Shown here in pieces: positions 16,442 to 24,876 of a stretch of DNA of 50,089 nt; positions within the stretch are counted from its first letter, which is position 1; each line of letters starts with the position of its first letter. The DNA comes from JARRON01 sp037383845. Its GTDB lineage: Bacteria > Pseudomonadota > Gammaproteobacteria > Steroidobacterales > XN24. The notes beneath the pieces were generated by a model. It was given only the letters and a program-made list of their open reading frames with translations. It did not search any database and was not told the DNA's origin. A program made the translations under genes and the position numbers. The stretch is from NCBI GenBank assembly GCA_037383845.1, contig JARRON010000014.1, forward strand, positions 1 through 50,089, written 5' to 3'.

Positions 16442-17797
16442 ATGTTCGAGAACCTCAGCGACAGGCTGGCCCGGGCCCGTGACGCGGTCAGGGGCAAGGG
16501 CCGGATCACGGAGGAGAACATCCGCGACACCCTTCGCCAGGTCCGCATGGCCCTGCTGGAGGCCGACGTGGCCCTGCCGGTGGTGAAGCAGTTCATCGAG
16601 CGGGTCCGGGAGCGCGCCAACGGCGCGGAGGTTGCCCGCAGCCTGACTCCGGGCCAGGCCTTCGTGAAGATCCTTCATGACGAACTGGTGGAGGTCATGG
16701 GCGCCACCAGCGAGAGCCTGGACCTGCGGGCCCAGCGCCCGGCGGTGGTATTGCTGGCCGGCCTTCAGGGCGCCGGCAAGACCACGACGGCGGCCAAGCT
16801 CGCCCGCCGGCTGCAGGAGAAGGACGGTCGCAAGGTGGCCCTGGTCAGCGCCGACGTGTATCGGCCGGCGGCCATCCTGCAGCTGGAACGGCTGGCCGGG
16901 GAGGTGGGTGCGGACTTCGTGCCCTCCGCCAGCGGCGAGGATCCCGTGAAGATCGCCGAGCGCGCGCTGGAGCACTGCCGGCGCACGACGACCGACGTGC
17001 TCATCGTGGACACCGCCGGCCGCAACCACGTCGACGCGGAGATGATGGACGAAGTCCGCCGGATCCACGGCGCCGTCCATCCCGCCGAGACCCTCTTCGT
17101 CGTGGACAGCATGGCGGGCCAGGATGCCGTGAATGCCGCCCGGGCTTTCGGCGACGCCCTGGACCTGACGGGCGTCATCCTGACCAAGACCGACGGCGAC
17201 GCCCGGGGGGGCGTGGCCCTGTCGGTGCGCCAGATCACCGGCAAGCCCATCAAGTTCCTGGGCGCGGGAGAGAAGATCGACGCTCTTGAGCCCTTCCACC
17301 CGGACCGGCTGGCCTCCCGCATCCTGGGCATGGGGGACGTGGTCTCCCTGGTGGAGGACGTCCAGCAACAGGTCGACCGGGACAAGGCCGACAAGCTGGC
17401 CCGGAAGCTCGCGAAGGGCAAGGGCTTCACCCTGGAGGACCTCCGGGACCAGATCAGGCAGATGCAGCAGATGGGCGGCCTGGCGGGGATCCTGGACAAG
17501 CTGCCCGGTGCGCCGCCGGGCGCGGCGAACCTGGACCCGGCCACCGGCGAGCGTCAGCTGAAGCGCCAGGTGGCGGTCATCGATTCCATGACGCCGGCGG
17601 AGCGTAAACAGCCCCGCATCATCGACGGCTCCCGCAAGCGGCGGATCGCTGCGGGGGCGGGCGTCGGCGTGCAGGACGTGAACCGTCTCATCAAGCAGCA
17701 CGCCCAGATGCAGAAGATGATGAAGAAGTTCAGCCGCGGCGGCATGGCGAAGATGATGAAAATGATGAAGGGGCGGCTGCCGCCGGGGATGGGATGA
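16442..17797 (+). CDS. ffh: Signal recognition particle protein Ffh
   Basis: Ffh is the GTPase of the SRP that binds 4.5S RNA and delivers inner-membrane proteins to FtsY. The 451 residues from the ATG at 16442 comprise an N domain (MFENLSDRLARA), a G domain with P-loop GLQGAGKTT (~106-114), TAGRNHVDAEMMDEV and the TKTDGDARGG motif, and a methionine-rich M domain ending MMKMMKGRLPPGMG. An open frame extends 31 codons upstream of this ATG but has no family similarity. Length matches the family (~453). Confidence 0.97.
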   Translation: MFENLSDRLARARDAVRGKGRITEENIRDTLRQVRMALLEADVALPVVKQFIERVRERANGAEVARSLTPGQAFVKILHDELVEVMGATSESLDLRAQRPAVVLLAGLQGAGKTTTAAKLARRLQEKDGRKVALVSADVYRPAAILQLERLAGEVGADFVPSASGEDPVKIAERALEHCRRTTTDVLIVDTAGRNHVDAEMMDEVRRIHGAVHPAETLFVVDSMAGQDAVNAARAFGDALDLTGVILTKTDGDARGGVALSVRQITGKPIKFLGAGEKIDALEPFHPDRLASRILGMGDVVSLVEDVQQQVDRDKADKLARKLAKGKGFTLEDLRDQIRQMQQMGGLAGILDKLPGAPPGAANLDPATGERQLKRQVAVIDSMTPAERKQPRIIDGSRKRRIAAGAGVGVQDVNRLIKQHAQMQKMMKKFSRGGMAKMMKMMKGRLPPGMG

Positions 17798-17816
17798 GGG
17801 GTGGGCCCCTGGCTCT
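17797..17816 (+). terminator. Possible weak terminator after ffh
   Basis: AGGGG (17797-17801) pairs with CCCCT (17806-17810) around TGGG, followed by GGCTCTTT. The stem is short and the T-run is broken, so any termination would be partial. Confidence 0.3.
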
Positions 17817-17843
17817 TTCCATCGCGGGAATTTTCAGTAAAAT
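17816..17843 (+). promoter_or_regulatory. Candidate promoter of rpsP-rimM-trmD-rplS
   Basis: TTTCCA (17816-17821) is followed by a 16-bp spacer and TAAAAT (17838-17843). This lies in the only AT-richer patch between ffh and rpsP, and a start near 17850 would give a leader of about 100 nt, fitting an independently transcribed ribosomal operon. Confidence 0.45.
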
Positions 17844-17949
17844 AGCCCGTTTACTTCGGCCTGTGCTTACTCCGGCCGCCGGCGGGTCATGGTGACCCGG
17901 GCGGTTCACTGCGCGGCCGGCCTACCGGATTCGAGGACGACGAAAACCC

Positions 17950-18201
17950 ATGGTGACGATTCGCCTTACCCGCGGCGGCGCGAAGAAGCGGCCCTTTTAC
18001 CACGTGGTAGTGACCGACAGCCGTAACCGGCGGGACGGCCGCTACATCGAGCGGCTTGGTTTCTACAACCCGGTGGCCACCGGGCAGGAGGAGGGCCTCA
18101 GGCTCGACCTGGAACGCGTCAGGCACTGGCTCGGCCAGGGCGCGAAGCCCTCGGACCGGGTGTCGGCGCTGATCAAGAAGTACGAGAAGCAGGCGGCCTG
18201 A
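17950..18201 (+). CDS. rpsP: 30S ribosomal protein S16
   Basis: This 83-residue S16, needed for 30S assembly, has the canonical MVTIRLTRGGAKKRPFYHVV start and the later GRYIERLGFYNP. The length matches the family (82 in E. coli). The ATG at 17950 is the first codon of the conserved region. It is the first gene of the rpsP-rimM-trmD-rplS operon, conserved across most bacteria, with 28 bases to rimM. Confidence 0.98.
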   Translation: MVTIRLTRGGAKKRPFYHVVVTDSRNRRDGRYIERLGFYNPVATGQEEGLRLDLERVRHWLGQGAKPSDRVSALIKKYEKQAA

Positions 18202-18229
18202 TCCGCCCCTGCCTCCGGCGCCCCTGACC

Positions 18230-18748
18230 ATGGCTGCCGGCACGGACCTTCGTCGCAGGGTGGTGATCGGCCGCGTCAGCGGCCTGTTCGGCGTCAGGGG
18301 CTGGGTGAAGCTGTTCTCCCATACCCGGCCGGCGGACAACCTGCTCGGGTTCCGGGAGGTGGAGCTGAAGGTCGGCGGGGCGTGGGAGCCTTTCCGGCTG
18401 GCGGAGGGCCGGCGCCAGGGCAGGACCCTGGTGGCGCGGTTCGAAGGCATCGATGACCGGGATGCCGCCGCCGCCCTGGTGGGCGCGGAACTGGCCTGCC
18501 GCCGGGAATCGCTCCCGGAGACCGGCGAGGACGAATACTACTGGGACGACCTTGTCGGCCTGGAGGTGGTCAACCGGGACGGCACGGAGTTCGGCCGGGT
18601 TGACCGGATGATGGAGACGGGCGCTCACGACGTCATGGTGGTCTCCGGAGACAGGGAACGGCTGATTCCCTTCACCCCGGGGATGCACGTCGTCGAGGTG
18701 GATCTGGACCACGGCAGGATCGTGGTGGACTGGGACCCGGCCTTCTAG
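18230..18748 (+). CDS. rimM: 16S rRNA processing protein RimM
   Basis: RimM assists maturation of the 30S head by binding S19. The 172 residues comprise the RimM N-terminal barrel (~10-95, VVIGRVSGLFGVRGWVKLFS) and the PRC-barrel (~100-170, YYWDDLVGLEVVNRDGTEFG, then PFTPGMHVVEVDLDHGRIVV). The length is typical (~180). It lies between rpsP and trmD as usual, with 27 bases to trmD. Confidence 0.97.
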   Translation: MAAGTDLRRRVVIGRVSGLFGVRGWVKLFSHTRPADNLLGFREVELKVGGAWEPFRLAEGRRQGRTLVARFEGIDDRDAAAALVGAELACRRESLPETGEDEYYWDDLVGLEVVNRDGTEFGRVDRMMETGAHDVMVVSGDRERLIPFTPGMHVVEVDLDHGRIVVDWDPAF

Positions 18749-18775
18749 GGGCCGGCGCCGGGGAGGGATTGGCGA

Positions 18776-19537
18776 ATGCACCTGGAAGTGGTGACGCTGT
18801 TCCCGGAGGCGGTGGAATCCCTGGCCCGGTTCGGCGTCGTGGGCCGGGCCTTGGAGCGGGGTCTGCTCACGCTGGGGACCGAGAACCCGCGGCGGTACAC
18901 GCAGGACGTGCACCGCACGGTGGATGACCGGCCCTACGGCGGCGGGCCCGGCATGGTGATGAAAGTGGAGCCGCTGGCGGGTGCTGTGAAGGCCGCCCGG
19001 TCGCGGCTCCCGGCGGGAAGCCGGACGGTGGTGCTCAGCCCCCAGGGGCGGGTCTTCGACCAGTCGGTGGCCCGGGAATACGCGGCGCTGCCGGGCCTGT
19101 TGCTGGTGGCCGGCCGCTACGAGGGCGTGGACGAGCGCCTGGTCCGCCTGGAGGCGGACGAGGAGCTCAGCGTCGGGGACTTCGTGGTTTCCGGCGGCGA
19201 GCTCCCGGCCATGCTCGTGGCGGACGCGGTGGCCCGGCTGGTGCCCGGTGTCCTGGGCGACGAGGCCTCTGCCGAGGAGGACTCGTTCCAGGCAGGCCTG
19301 CTGGACTGCCCGCACTTCACGCGGCCGGAGGTCGTGGAAGGGCTCGGGGTTCCGGCGGTGCTCCTGTCGGGTGACCACGCGGCGATTCGCCGCTGGCGGC
19401 TGAAGGAGTCGCTGGGGCGGACATGGAGCCGGCGGCCGGAGTTGCTGTCAGGCAGGGAACTGGGCCCGCAGGAGCGGGCGCTGCTGGAAGAGTACATAGC
19501 CGAGCGGGAAACCGGCGGCGCGGATTCAACGACATGA
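18776..19537 (+). CDS. trmD: tRNA (guanine37-N1)-methyltransferase TrmD
   Basis: TrmD methylates G37 next to the anticodon and so prevents +1 frameshifting. The 253-residue protein has the trefoil-knot SPOUT fold: start HLEVVTLFPE, the substrate loop DDRPYGGGPGMVMKVEPL, the SAM-knot signatures GRYEGVDERL and GDFVVSGGELPAM, then the flexible linker and a C-terminal helical domain (HFTRPEVVEGLGVPAVLLSG). Length and motifs are normal. The rplS ATG lies 23 bases after its stop. Confidence 0.97.
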   Translation: MHLEVVTLFPEAVESLARFGVVGRALERGLLTLGTENPRRYTQDVHRTVDDRPYGGGPGMVMKVEPLAGAVKAARSRLPAGSRTVVLSPQGRVFDQSVAREYAALPGLLLVAGRYEGVDERLVRLEADEELSVGDFVVSGGELPAMLVADAVARLVPGVLGDEASAEEDSFQAGLLDCPHFTRPEVVEGLGVPAVLLSGDHAAIRRWRLKESLGRTWSRRPELLSGRELGPQERALLEEYIAERETGGADSTT

Positions 19538-19560
19538 CGACCTGTGCGCAGGTGAGCGAT

Positions 19561-20283
19561 ATGAGCAACATCATCCAGGAACTTGAGAAAGAGCAGATGC
19601 AGCGGGAGATCCCCGACTTCTCCCCCGGCGACACCGTCGTCGTGCAGGTGAAGGTGAAGGAAGGCACCCGGGAGCGGCTGCAGGCCTTCGAGGGCGTCGT
19701 GATTGCCCGGCGCAACCGCGGCCTGAACTCCTCCTTCACCGTTCGGAAGGTATCCCACGGCGAGGGCGTGGAGCGCGTCTTCCAGACCTACAGCCCCCAG
19801 GTGGCGGACATCAAGGTCAAGCGCCGCGGCGACGTCCGGCGCGCCAAGCTGTACTACCTGCGCGATCGCACCGGCAAGGCGGCCAGGATCAAGGAAAAGG
19901 TCCGACGCGACGCCGGAGCCTGCTCCGGCGCAGTGTTCCCCGGCCGGACTGCCAAACCGCGCCGGGCCGTCTCCGGGCGGCCCGGCGCGTTTGCATTCCG
20001 ACGGTGTGACGCATGGCGGGGAGTCGCCCGGGCCGGCTGTGGCAGAATCCGCGGCTGGCCCCCGGCCTGCAGTGTGCAGCACATGATTTCCGGCTCACCA
20101 CGTCTTGCGAAGCGCCCCGCGGCCGCTGAGGCCGGTCCGGATCTTTCCGCTGGCAACCGGCAAGGCGAGTTCGCCATTTTCGCCGTTGTCCCCGGCGCCG
20201 ACGGCGCCCGTGCCACGGCGGCCTGCGGGGAGACGGCCCGCGCAACTTACCGGATGACCTGGAAGGGAGACACCGGCTCATGA
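19561..20283 (+). CDS. rplS: 50S ribosomal protein L19 with anomalous C-terminal read-on
   Basis: L19 sits at the 30S-50S interface. The ATG at 19561 starts MSNIIQELEKEQM, and the conserved core runs to KLYYLRDRTGKAARIKEK. L19 normally ends there at about 115 residues. Here no stop follows and the frame stays open to 20283, giving 240 residues. The codon after residue 114 is CGA (19903-19905); TGA at that point would give a normal 114-residue L19. The extra 126 residues are Arg/Ala/Gly/Pro-rich with no recognisable domain, and they span a strong intrinsic terminator. The read-on ends in an ATGA overlap with sppA. A substitution or sequencing error at 19903 is the simplest reading. The core assignment is certain; the 3' end is doubtful. 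Confidence 0.9.
   Translation: MSNIIQELEKEQMQREIPDFSPGDTVVVQVKVKEGTRERLQAFEGVVIARRNRGLNSSFTVRKVSHGEGVERVFQTYSPQVADIKVKRRGDVRRAKLYYLRDRTGKAARIKEKVRRDAGACSGAVFPGRTAKPRRAVSGRPGAFAFRRCDAWRGVARAGCGRIRGWPPACSVQHMISGSPRLAKRPAAAEAGPDLSAGNRQGEFAIFAVVPGADGARATAACGETARATYRMTWKGDTGS
19906..20279. other. Probable true rplS-sppA intergenic region
   Basis: If L19 ends at 19905, these 374 bases are non-coding. They hold a perfect 8-bp hairpin (CGCCGGAG 19911-19918 with CTCCGGCG 19923-19930), the strong terminator at 19954-19992, and about 285 bases in which an sppA promoter should lie. No clear -35/-10 pair was found there. Confidence 0.55.
19954..19992 (+). terminator. Intrinsic terminator after rplS
   Basis: A perfect 12-bp stem (19958-19969 with 19978-19989, all G/C) closes an 8-base loop. 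It is flanked by AAA (19954-19956) and TTT (19990-19992), so it could also act from the other strand. It is the strongest terminator-like structure seen in the window and marks the expected end of the rpsP operon, although the open rplS frame passes through it. Confidence 0.75.
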
Positions 20284-22124
20284 AATCCAACCCCGTGGTG
20301 AGATTCTTTCGCGGCGCATGGCGTGTCCTGGACGGGCTGCGGCGGGTCGTGCATTTCGGCCTCATGCTGCTGGTGCTGCTCGTGGTGCTGGCGGCGTTCG
20401 GCTCGCGGGGCGTCCCGGTGCCGGAGGCATTCGTGCTCCGGCTGGATCCGGCCGGCCAGCTGACCGAACAGCTGGCGGGGGAGCCCGTCGAGCGGGCCAT
20501 CGCGGAGGCCCGGGGCGACGGGCGTACACAGACCCTGGTCAGCGACCTGGTGGACGCGGTGGAGGCGGCCACGGGCGACCCGCGGGTGAAGGCCATCCAC
20601 CTGGACCTGGACGACTTCGCCGGCGGAAGCATCGACAAGCTCCGCCGCGTGTCCGGCGCGCTGGAGCAGTTCCGTGCTGCGGGGAAACCGGTGGTGGCGT
20701 CCGGCACGTTCCTGTCCCAGGGTCCGTACTACCTGTTCGCGCAGGCCGACGAGGCCTACCTGACGCCCGACGGCGGCGTTTTCCTGGATGGCGTGGGCGT
20801 GTACCGGGCCTACTTTGCCGAGGCCCTGGAGAAGCTTTCCGTCGACTGGCACGTTTTCCGGACCGGGGACTACAAGAGCTTCGGTGAGACCTTCACCCGG
20901 CGCGACATGAGCGAGCCCGAAAAGGAACAGATCCGGCCCATCATGGACGGGCTGTGGGCCGCCTGGCGGGCCGACGTGGCCAGCGCCCGGGGCATCGAGC
21001 CGGCGCGGGTGGATCGCTACATCGAGGACCTGCTGGCCCGGCTTAAGGCGGCGGGCGGGGATTCGGCCCAGGCCGCGCTGAACGCGGGACTCGTGGACAA
21101 GCTCTGGACGCGGGACCAGGTCACCAACCGGCTCGCCGAACTGGCGGCCCGCGACCCGGACACCGGCGGTTACGTGGGGCTGGACTTCCGCGGCTACCTG
21201 CAGGCACTGGACGGCGCTGCGGAGTCCGAATCCGGGGAGGCGGTGGGCCTGATCGTGGCCACCGGCAATATCCTGCCCGGTGATCAGCCTCCCGGCATGA
21301 TCGGCGGCGAGAGCCTCTCCCGCGTCATCCGCTCGGCCCGCCAGGATCCCGACGTCCGCGCCCTCGTGCTCAGGGTCGACAGCGGCGGGGGCAGCGCTTT
21401 TGCATCCGAGGAGATCGCCCGGGAACTGGAGCTGGTCCGCCAGTCAGGCAAGCCCGTGATCGTGTCCATGGGCGCGGTGGCCGCGTCCGGAGGCTACATG
21501 ATCGCGCTGCCGGCGGACGAGATCTGGGCCCACCCGACCACCGTGACCGGCTCGATCGGCGTGTTCGCCGCCTTTCCCACGTTCGATCGCGCCCTGGGAC
21601 GGCTTGGCGTCAACGTGGACGGGATCAGCACCCATCGCTGGAGCGGCGATCTGCGGCCCGATAAGCCCCTGAGCGCCGAGGGGGCAGAGCTCATCCAGAC
21701 CTTCGTCGAGGGCACCTACGACCGCTTCCTGGCCATGGTGGCCGAAGCCCGTGGCATGGACATGGCCGCGGTCAGGCGCATCGGCGGCGGCCGGGTGTGG
21801 CTGGGCGAGACGGGCCAGCGGCTGGGTCTGGTGGACAAGCTGGGCAGCCTGGAAGACGCCCTGGACGCAGCCGCGGGACGGGCCGGCCTGGGTGATGCCT
21901 ACCGGGTCCGCCACCTGGAGCCGCCGATGGATTTCGGGGAGCGCCTTGCGCTGCGGCTCTTCACCGGCCTGGCCGCCCACGGCATCTCCCTGCCGATGGA
22001 CTGGCGGGGGCGCGTCGTTCCCGGCCCCCTGGGGGAGCTGATCGAGGCACTCAACCAGCAGCTGACCCTGTTCTCCGACCCTCGCGGGGTCTACATGCAC
22101 TGCCTGTGCGAGCCGGGCCGCTAG
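20280..22124 (+). CDS. sppA: Signal peptide peptidase SppA, 67 kDa type
   Basis: SppA is an inner-membrane serine protease that degrades cleaved signal peptides. The 614 residues match the long form (618 in E. coli): a membrane anchor at ~25-41 (FGLMLLVLLVVLAAF), then two S49 repeats. The catalytic dyad is K199 in the first repeat (GDYKSFGE) and S403 in the second (AASGGYMIA), the same spacing as E. coli K209/S409. The ATG at 20280 overlaps the stop of the extended rplS frame. It is convergent with tdh, 13 bases apart. Confidence 0.96.
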   Translation: MKSNPVVRFFRGAWRVLDGLRRVVHFGLMLLVLLVVLAAFGSRGVPVPEAFVLRLDPAGQLTEQLAGEPVERAIAEARGDGRTQTLVSDLVDAVEAATGDPRVKAIHLDLDDFAGGSIDKLRRVSGALEQFRAAGKPVVASGTFLSQGPYYLFAQADEAYLTPDGGVFLDGVGVYRAYFAEALEKLSVDWHVFRTGDYKSFGETFTRRDMSEPEKEQIRPIMDGLWAAWRADVASARGIEPARVDRYIEDLLARLKAAGGDSAQAALNAGLVDKLWTRDQVTNRLAELAARDPDTGGYVGLDFRGYLQALDGAAESESGEAVGLIVATGNILPGDQPPGMIGGESLSRVIRSARQDPDVRALVLRVDSGGGSAFASEEIARELELVRQSGKPVIVSMGAVAASGGYMIALPADEIWAHPTTVTGSIGVFAAFPTFDRALGRLGVNVDGISTHRWSGDLRPDKPLSAEGAELIQTFVEGTYDRFLAMVAEARGMDMAAVRRIGGGRVWLGETGQRLGLVDKLGSLEDALDAAAGRAGLGDAYRVRHLEPPMDFGERLALRLFTGLAAHGISLPMDWRGRVVPGPLGELIEALNQQLTLFSDPRGVYMHCLCEPGR

Positions 22125-22137
22125 CAGCCTGCGGGTT

Positions 22138-23163
22138 TCAGCTCCAGTCCAGGATGACCTTGCCGGAACGGCCGCTGCCCATGGTCTCGAAGCCTTCCAG
22201 GTAGTCCCCGGCCTGGAAGTGGTGGGTGATCACGGGAGAGATGTCCAGGCCGCTCTGCAGCATGCTGGCCATCTTGTACCAGGTCTCGAACATCTCCCGG
22301 CCATAGATGCCCTTGATGACCAGGCCCTTGAAGATGACCTGGTTCCAGTCGATGGCAGTGTCCTCGGGCGGGATGCCCAGCAGGGCGACCGACCCTCCGT
22401 GGTGCATGGTGCGCAGCATGTCGCGGAAGGCATCCGCATTCCCCGACATCTCCAGGCCCACGTCGAAGCCTTCCTGCATCTGCAGTTCGGCCATGACGTC
22501 ACTGACGCTTTCCCTGCCGACGTTGACCGTGCGGGTCGCGCCCATCCTGGACGCAAGGTCCAGGCGGTAGTCGTTGACATCGGTGATGACGACGTAGCGG
22601 GCGCCCACGTGTCGGCAGATGGCCGCAGCCATCACGCCGATGGGGCCGGCGCCGGTGATCAGCACATCCTCGCCCACCAGGTCGAAGGAAAGGGCCGTGT
22701 GCACCGCGTTGCCAAGGGGGTCGAGGATGGACGCGATGTCGTCGGTGATGGCCTCGGGCAGGCGGAAGACATTGCTCGCCGGGATACAGAGGTACTCCGC
22801 GAAGCAGCCCTGCCGGTTCACGCCCACGCCCACCGTGTTCATGCACAGGTGCCGGCGGCCGGCCCGGCAGTTCCGGCAGTGACCGCAGGTGATGTGGCCC
22901 TCGCCGGAGACCCGGTCCCCCACGGCGACCCCTTCGACCTCGCTCCCCAGGGCTTCCACGACACCGACGAACTCGTGCCCCACGGCCATCGGAACGGGGA
23001 TGGTCCGCGCGGCCCAGTCGTCCCAGTTGTAGATGTGCATGTCGGTGCCGCAGATGGCGGTCTTGCGAATGCGGATCAGGACGTCGTTAGGGCCGGGCTC
23101 CGGGCGCCGGATGTCCTGCATCCACATGCCTTTTTCGGGTTTGGCCTTGACCAGCGCGCGCAT
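22138..23163 (-). CDS. tdh: L-threonine 3-dehydrogenase
   Basis: This is a zinc- and NAD+-dependent medium-chain dehydrogenase that oxidises threonine to 2-amino-3-ketobutyrate. It has 341 residues, as in E. coli. The catalytic zinc site includes C38 (KTAICGTDMHIYNWDDW) and the GHE motif. The structural zinc cysteines are CGHCRNCRAGRRHLC, and the NAD-binding motif is VLITGAGPIGVMAA. It is downstream of kbl (45-base gap), whose product cleaves the unstable intermediate, so kbl-tdh form one operon. Confidence 0.97.
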   Translation of the reverse strand: MRALVKAKPEKGMWMQDIRRPEPGPNDVLIRIRKTAICGTDMHIYNWDDWAARTIPVPMAVGHEFVGVVEALGSEVEGVAVGDRVSGEGHITCGHCRNCRAGRRHLCMNTVGVGVNRQGCFAEYLCIPASNVFRLPEAITDDIASILDPLGNAVHTALSFDLVGEDVLITGAGPIGVMAAAICRHVGARYVVITDVNDYRLDLASRMGATRTVNVGRESVSDVMAELQMQEGFDVGLEMSGNADAFRDMLRTMHHGGSVALLGIPPEDTAIDWNQVIFKGLVIKGIYGREMFETWYKMASMLQSGLDISPVITHHFQAGDYLEGFETMGSGRSGKVILDWS

Positions 23164-23208
23164 GGGAAACTCCGGGATTGGTGTGTCTCTGGGAGGGAAT
23201 CGAGAGGC

Positions 23209-24399
23209 TCAGCTGATCACGCCCAGCTCCCGGCCGACGCGGGCGAACGCGTCGACCGCCTTCTCCAGGTGGGCGCGCTCGTGGCCGGCGCTCATCTGCG
23301 TGCGGATCCGCGCCTCGCCCTTCGGGACGACGGGGAAGGAGAAGCCGATCACGTAGACCCCTTCTTCAAGCAGCCGGTCCGCCATGCGGGTGGCGAGCTT
23401 CGCGTCGCCCAGCATGACGGGGATGATGGGATGCTCGCCGGGCAGCAGGTCGAAGCCCAGCGTGGTCATCTGCTCGCGGAAGAAGCGGGTGTTCTCCCAC
23501 AGCTTCTCGCGCAGGGCGTGACCGGACTCCAGCAGGTCGAGCACCCGGATGGAGGTCGCGGCGATCACCGGTGCCAGGGTGTTGGAAAACAGGTAGGGCC
23601 GGGACCGCTGCCGGAGCCACTCGACGATGGGCCCGCGGGCGGCGGTGTATCCGCCGGAGGCACCCCCGAGGGCCTTGCCCAGGGTGCCGGTGATGATGTC
23701 CACGCGACCCATGACGTCCCGGTACTCGTGGGTGCCGCGGCCCGATGCGCCCAGGAAGCCCGTGGCGTGGCAGTCGTCGATCATTACGAGGGCGTCGTAG
23801 CGGTCTGCCAGGTCGCAGATGGCGCTCAGGTTGGCGATGGTGCCATCCATGGAGAACACGCCGTCCGTGGCGATGAGCCGCGTGCGGGCCCCGGCGGCCT
23901 CGGCAAGCTTCGCCTCCAGGTCCGCCATGTCGTTATTGGCGTAACGGTAGCGCCGGGCCTTGCACAGGCGGATGCCGTCGATGATGGAGGCGTGGTTGAG
24001 GGCGTCGCTGATGACCGCGTCCTCTTCGCCCAGCAGCGTCTCGAACAGGCCGCCGTTGGCGTCGAAACAGGACGGGTAGAGGATGGTGTCCTCCGTGCCC
24101 AGGAAGGCGCTGATCCGTGACTCGAGTTCCTTGTGCACGTCCTGGGTGCCGCAGATGAACCGCACGGAGGCCATGCCGTAGCCGTGCTCGTCGATGGCCT
24201 CGTGGGCGGACCTGAGAAGCTCCGGGTGGTTCGCCAGGCCCAGGTAATTGTTGGCGCAGAGGTTGATCACTTCCTGGCCCCCACGGATGCTGATGGCCGC
24301 CTGCTGGGGGGACGTAATAACCCGTTCCGCCTTGTAGAGGCCCTGCTCGCGGAGGGACCGGAGATCGGCGCTCAGACGGTCCAGGAAAGCCTCGCTCAT
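23209..24399 (-). CDS. kbl: 2-amino-3-ketobutyrate CoA ligase (glycine C-acetyltransferase)
   Basis: This PLP enzyme cleaves 2-amino-3-ketobutyrate with CoA to glycine and acetyl-CoA, the second step of threonine catabolism after Tdh. The 396 residues from the ATG at 24399 match E. coli Kbl (398). Motifs: INLCANNYLGLANHPELL, the substrate-side SCFDANGGLFE, MIDDCHATGFLG and the PLP lysine in TGTLGKALGGASGG. The open frame extends further upstream, but the extension overlaps hslR and has no similarity. A TATAAT lies just upstream. Confidence 0.97.
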   Translation of the reverse strand: MSEAFLDRLSADLRSLREQGLYKAERVITSPQQAAISIRGGQEVINLCANNYLGLANHPELLRSAHEAIDEHGYGMASVRFICGTQDVHKELESRISAFLGTEDTILYPSCFDANGGLFETLLGEEDAVISDALNHASIIDGIRLCKARRYRYANNDMADLEAKLAEAAGARTRLIATDGVFSMDGTIANLSAICDLADRYDALVMIDDCHATGFLGASGRGTHEYRDVMGRVDIITGTLGKALGGASGGYTAARGPIVEWLRQRSRPYLFSNTLAPVIAATSIRVLDLLESGHALREKLWENTRFFREQMTTLGFDLLPGEHPIIPVMLGDAKLATRMADRLLEEGVYVIGFSFPVVPKGEARIRTQMSAGHERAHLEKAVDAFARVGRELGVIS

Positions 24400-24430
24400 G
24401 GGTGCGGTCTCTCTTAGCGTAAAGCCTCGG

Positions 24431-24436
24431 ATTATA
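24431..24436 (-). promoter_or_regulatory. -10 element for the kbl-tdh operon
   Basis: On the minus strand TATAAT (24436-24431) lies 31 bases upstream of the kbl ATG, in the 78-base gap shared with the divergent hslR. No convincing -35 was found, so an activator may be needed. Confidence 0.45.
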
Positions 24437-24477
24437 GCAACGGCGCAGGGAGGTCCCGGTGCGCTAGACTCCGGTGA

Positions 24478-24876
24478 ATGGCCGAGCAGGGCATACGCAT
24501 CGATCGCTGGCTCTGGGCTGCGCGCTTCTTCAAGACCCGCGGCCTGGCCCAGTCTGCCGTCACGGGAGGCAAGGTGCACGTGGACGGCCAGCGGGTGAAA
24601 CCCGCCCGTCCCGTGAAGCCCGGCGACCGGGTGGAAATCACCCGGGGCACCGAGCGGCTGGAGGTGGTGGTGTCGGCGCTCGCCCGCCGCCGGGGCCCGG
24701 CCACCGAAGCCCGGCTGCTGTACGAGGAAACCCCCGCGAGCCTGGCCCTCCGGACCGCCGACCGGGAGGCACGCAGGCGCCGGGCGGAGAGCCGCGGCCC
24801 CGCCCCGGACCACCGCCCGGACAAGCGCTCCCGGCGTCGGCTGATCCGCCTCGCCCGGGGCGGCTCCGAGTCGTGA
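24478..24876 (+). CDS. hslR: Heat shock protein 15, S4-domain RNA-binding protein
   Basis: Hsp15 binds free 50S subunits that carry nascent chains and helps rescue stalled ribosomes. The 132-residue protein (133 in E. coli) has an S4 domain at ~6-65 (IRIDRWLWAARFFKTRGLAQ, then VHVDGQRVKPARPVKPGDRV) and a basic C-terminal tail (DKRSRRRLIRLARGG). It is divergent from kbl. Its end overlaps the GTG start of the Nudix gene in a GTGA, so the two are coupled. Confidence 0.93.
   Translation: MAEQGIRIDRWLWAARFFKTRGLAQSAVTGGKVHVDGQRVKPARPVKPGDRVEITRGTERLEVVVSALARRRGPATEARLLYEETPASLALRTADREARRRRAESRGPAPDHRPDKRSRRRLIRLARGGSES

Noticed and set aside
19423..19560. Upstream extension of L19 into trmD
   Set aside because: It overlaps the conserved 3' end of trmD, while MSNIIQELEKEQM at 19561 is the canonical L19 start.
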